Positions 37,907 to 39,821 of a stretch of 39,821 nucleotides of DNA are shown piece after piece. The DNA comes from an uncultured Gemmiger sp. Its GTDB lineage: Bacteria > Bacillota > Clostridia > Oscillospirales > Ruminococcaceae. The first letter of the stretch is position 1. Each line of letters begins with the position of its first letter. The notes under the pieces are model-generated. The model searched no databases. It was not told the origin of the DNA and worked only from the letters and a program-made list of their open reading frames with translations. The stretch lies in contig CALXHS010000087.1 of NCBI GenBank assembly GCA_944388165.1, forward strand, positions 1 through 39,821. Reading direction: 5' to 3'. A program made the translations under genes and the position numbers.

Positions 37907-39007
37907 GTGAAAAAAATCGATTCTCTGACCGGTATGAGATTTATCATGACGATGGTCATTGTGTTTTCTCATATGGAATTTCTGGAAGAATGTTCTTTAT
38001 CCGCAGTTTATACTGTGTTCAATAATCCGTTTCCGGCGGTGGATTTCTTCTTCATGCTGTCGGGGTTCGGGCTGATGTACAGCCGCAGCGCCAAACCGGG
38101 GATGCGCCTTCGTCCTCTGGGGGACGCGGCGCGCCGCATCCGTAAGCTGTACCCAATGTACCTGCTGACCATGGCCGTCAGCATTCCCTATTCCGTCTAC
38201 ACGTACTGGCTTTCGGGAGAAAATACCCGCCAGATCATCCAGGCAGTGGTGCGGCGGGTTGTCCTTTGTGTTCCGCTGCTGCAATCCTGCACCGGCATCC
38301 AGTCCTATACCAATGCCTTCAACGGCGTGTGCTGGTTTTTGTCCTGCCTGTTTGTGCTGTACATTGTGTTTCCGTTTCTGGCTCGTCTGGCAGACTTTCT
38401 TTGCCGGAACACCCGCAGCACGCTGGTGTGTATGGCAGGGACCTGGGGGCTCTTTCTCGCTTGTGCCAAGGGAATGATGTGGGTACAGGAACGGTATCGG
38501 TTCGATAATCTCATTTATGGTGCTCCCTACGGACGTGTGTTCTATTTCTTCACCGGCATGGTTTGCTGGCATTTGTGGGACCGCCTGAGACAGAAAGCCC
38601 CCTGGTCCCCGGCCTGGGCTACAAAAGCGGAGATCATTGCGGCGGCCGCTGCGTTTCTCTGGTTTGTCAGTCGGATGCATCTTTCTTTGCCCTGGTTTGT
38701 CACTTATCTGCTGGACTTGGGCCTGGTTGCCGTTCTGCTGGTGATCCTGGCCCTGGGACAGGGCAGGCTTTCGGCGGCGCTTTCCAGCCCCAAAATGCAG
38801 CGGCTGGGTAATGCGGCCATGTATATGTATCTGCTGCATTATCCAGTCCGATTGTACACCGATCTGTTCATCCACACCCTTTTGCCCCAGCCGGGCACGG
38901 TGGTGCTCGTTCTGGAATGTGCAGCCCTGTTTGCCGTGTCCATTGGGGCGGCGCTTGTATTGTATGACCGTGCACAGAAGAAAAAAGCGGCCTTGAAGAG
39001 ACCATGA
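37907..39007 (+). CDS. Membrane acyltransferase family 3 protein (OafA/YrhL-like)
   Basis: This 366-residue protein has about ten membrane helices and the acyltransferase-3 pattern: DSLTGMRFIMTMVIVFSH near the N-terminus (Arg11 and His22 as in the family R-X10-H motif), then FPAVDFFFMLSGFGLMYS. It probably moves acetyl or another acyl group from the cytoplasm to a cell-surface glycan or lipid; the substrate is unknown. The start is a GTG at 37907 with AAAAGGAGG 13 bases upstream, a rather long spacing. Its base composition is slightly less GC-rich than that of its neighbours. The stop is about 30 bases before the EamA gene. Confidence 0.85.
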   Translation: MKKIDSLTGMRFIMTMVIVFSHMEFLEECSLSAVYTVFNNPFPAVDFFFMLSGFGLMYSRSAKPGMRLRPLGDAARRIRKLYPMYLLTMAVSIPYSVYTYWLSGENTRQIIQAVVRRVVLCVPLLQSCTGIQSYTNAFNGVCWFLSCLFVLYIVFPFLARLADFLCRNTRSTLVCMAGTWGLFLACAKGMMWVQERYRFDNLIYGAPYGRVFYFFTGMVCWHLWDRLRQKAPWSPAWATKAEIIAAAAAFLWFVSRMHLSLPWFVTYLLDLGLVAVLLVILALGQGRLSAALSSPKMQRLGNAAMYMYLLHYPVRLYTDLFIHTLLPQPGTVVLVLECAALFAVSIGAALVLYDRAQKKKAALKRP

Positions 39008-39039
39008 ACCGTGATTTGTGAAACAGGAGGAATCATATC

Positions 39040-39821
39040 ATGCATCACCCCACCCTTGACCGCACCCAGCTGCGCAACACTCTGCTGCTGGTGCTGGGCG
39101 CCCTGATCTGGGGCGTGGCGTTTGTGGCCCAGAGCGTCGGCAGCGGCTATGTGGGCGCCTACACCTTTCTGGCGGCCCGCAGCTGGCTGGCCTGTGCCTT
39201 TCTGCTGGGCCTGATGCTGGTACGCCGGGGCATGCAGCACCGCAAAGGGGTGCGCCTGCCCTTCTGGATCGCCCCCAAAAAACTGCTGGTGGGCGGTGTG
39301 TTCTGCGGCATCGCCCTGTTTGCGGCATCGGCGGCCCAGCAGATGGGCATCGGCACCACCAGCACCGCCAAGGCGGGCTTCCTCACCGCACTGTACGTGG
39401 TCATCGTGCCGGTGCTGGGCCTGTTCGCAGGCCGCCGCCCCGGCGCCAAGCTGTGGGTCTGCGTGGCGGTGAGTGTGGCCGGGCTGTACCTGCTGTGCAT
39501 GGCCGGGCGGGATACTCTCTCCCTCACCGGCGGCGAATGGCAGCTGCTTCTCTGCGCCCTGTTGTTCAGCATCCAGATCGTGCTGGTGGGACATTTCGGC
39601 CCCCAGCTGGACGGCGTGCAGCTGAGCTTTGCGGAATTCCTCACCACCTCGGTGCTGTCCACCATCTTCATGTTCATCTTTGAATCCCCCGACCCCGCCC
39701 AGCTGGCCGGGGCGGCGGTGTCCATCCTGTACTGCGGCATCCTGTCCAGCGGCGTGGGCTACACCCTGCAGATCATCGGCCAGAAGGACCTGGACCCCAC
39801 CATCGCCAGTCTGGCCATGTG
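39040..39821 (+). CDS. EamA/DMT-family transporter (incomplete, runs off the window)
   Basis: The first 260 codons of a ten-helix drug/metabolite transporter are present. The opening helix LLLVLGALIWGVAFVAQSVG and the later STAKAGFLTALYVVIVPVLG segment are typical of EamA repeats, and a second repeat starts at about residue 155 (WQLLLCALLFSIQIVLVGHF). AACAGGAGG lies 8 bases before the ATG. It probably exports an amino acid or other small metabolite; the substrate is not known. It may be cotranscribed with the acyltransferase gene upstream. Confidence 0.9.
   Translation, partial: MHHPTLDRTQLRNTLLLVLGALIWGVAFVAQSVGSGYVGAYTFLAARSWLACAFLLGLMLVRRGMQHRKGVRLPFWIAPKKLLVGGVFCGIALFAASAAQQMGIGTTSTAKAGFLTALYVVIVPVLGLFAGRRPGAKLWVCVAVSVAGLYLLCMAGRDTLSLTGGEWQLLLCALLFSIQIVLVGHFGPQLDGVQLSFAEFLTTSVLSTIFMFIFESPDPAQLAGAAVSILYCGILSSGVGYTLQIIGQKDLDPTIASLAM

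Overview
The window looks like chromosomal DNA from a high-GC gut Firmicute of the Oscillospiraceae/Ruminococcaceae, in the neighbourhood of Faecalibacterium, Gemmiger or Subdoligranulum. This is inferred from strong AGGAGG-type ribosome binding sites, sigma-A-like promoters, the Bacillus/Clostridium-type cluster darA-holB-ricT-rsmI, a Soj/Spo0J-type parAB pair, and numerous G+C-rich hairpin repeats between operons. No database search was possible, so the genus is a guess.

Layout. 0-4.6 kb (minus strand): the start of an unidentified membrane-anchored protein, a GH2 glycosidase, and an AgrC/AgrA-like two-component system (GHKL kinase and LytTR regulator). 4.9-6.1 kb: a BTAD/SARP-type regulator on the plus strand. 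6.4-10.1 kb (minus): two metal exporters, a P2-type ATPase and MntP, each behind its own yybP-ykoY manganese riboswitch. 10.1-10.5 kb: a non-coding stretch with a cluster of DnaA-box-like 9-mers at which transcription diverges. 10.5-15.5 kb (plus): a long operon holding a rhomboid-like protein, darA, holB, ricT, rsmI, a phosphoesterase and birA. 15.5-16.8 kb: repeats. 16.8-22 kb (minus): apeB, gluQ, a copper ATPase carrying a C-terminal CopZ domain, and acyP. 22.1-27.7 kb (plus): an HxlR regulator, a MATE exporter, a YczE-like membrane protein and a leucine-rich-repeat surface protein. 28-32 kb: a small defence island with an MmeI-like restriction-modification enzyme and a low-GC Abi/HEPN protein, next to tRNA-Glu and tRNA-Met. 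33.2-36.4 kb (minus): parA-parB-serS preceded by two parS-like sites. 37.2 kb to the end (plus): a lipoprotein, an acyltransferase and an incomplete EamA transporter.

How parts work together. MntP and the P-type ATPase probably form one manganese-detoxification module switched on by the riboswitches. CopA, its fused or separately made CopZ domain, and the translationally coupled acylphosphatase form a copper-export unit. The darA/holB/ricT/rsmI cluster, parAB with parS-like sites, and the DnaA-box-like cluster suggest that the window is origin-proximal.

The most unusual content is a dispersed repeat family with at least seven occurrences, all between operons. One module (A) forms imperfect inverted pairs of about 150-200 bp arms. 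A second (B) is a chain of four short hairpins whose stems differ by compensatory changes between copies. Other points of interest are the internal CopZ start, the base-composition mosaic in the target-recognition part of the MmeI-like gene, and two possible non-coding RNAs.
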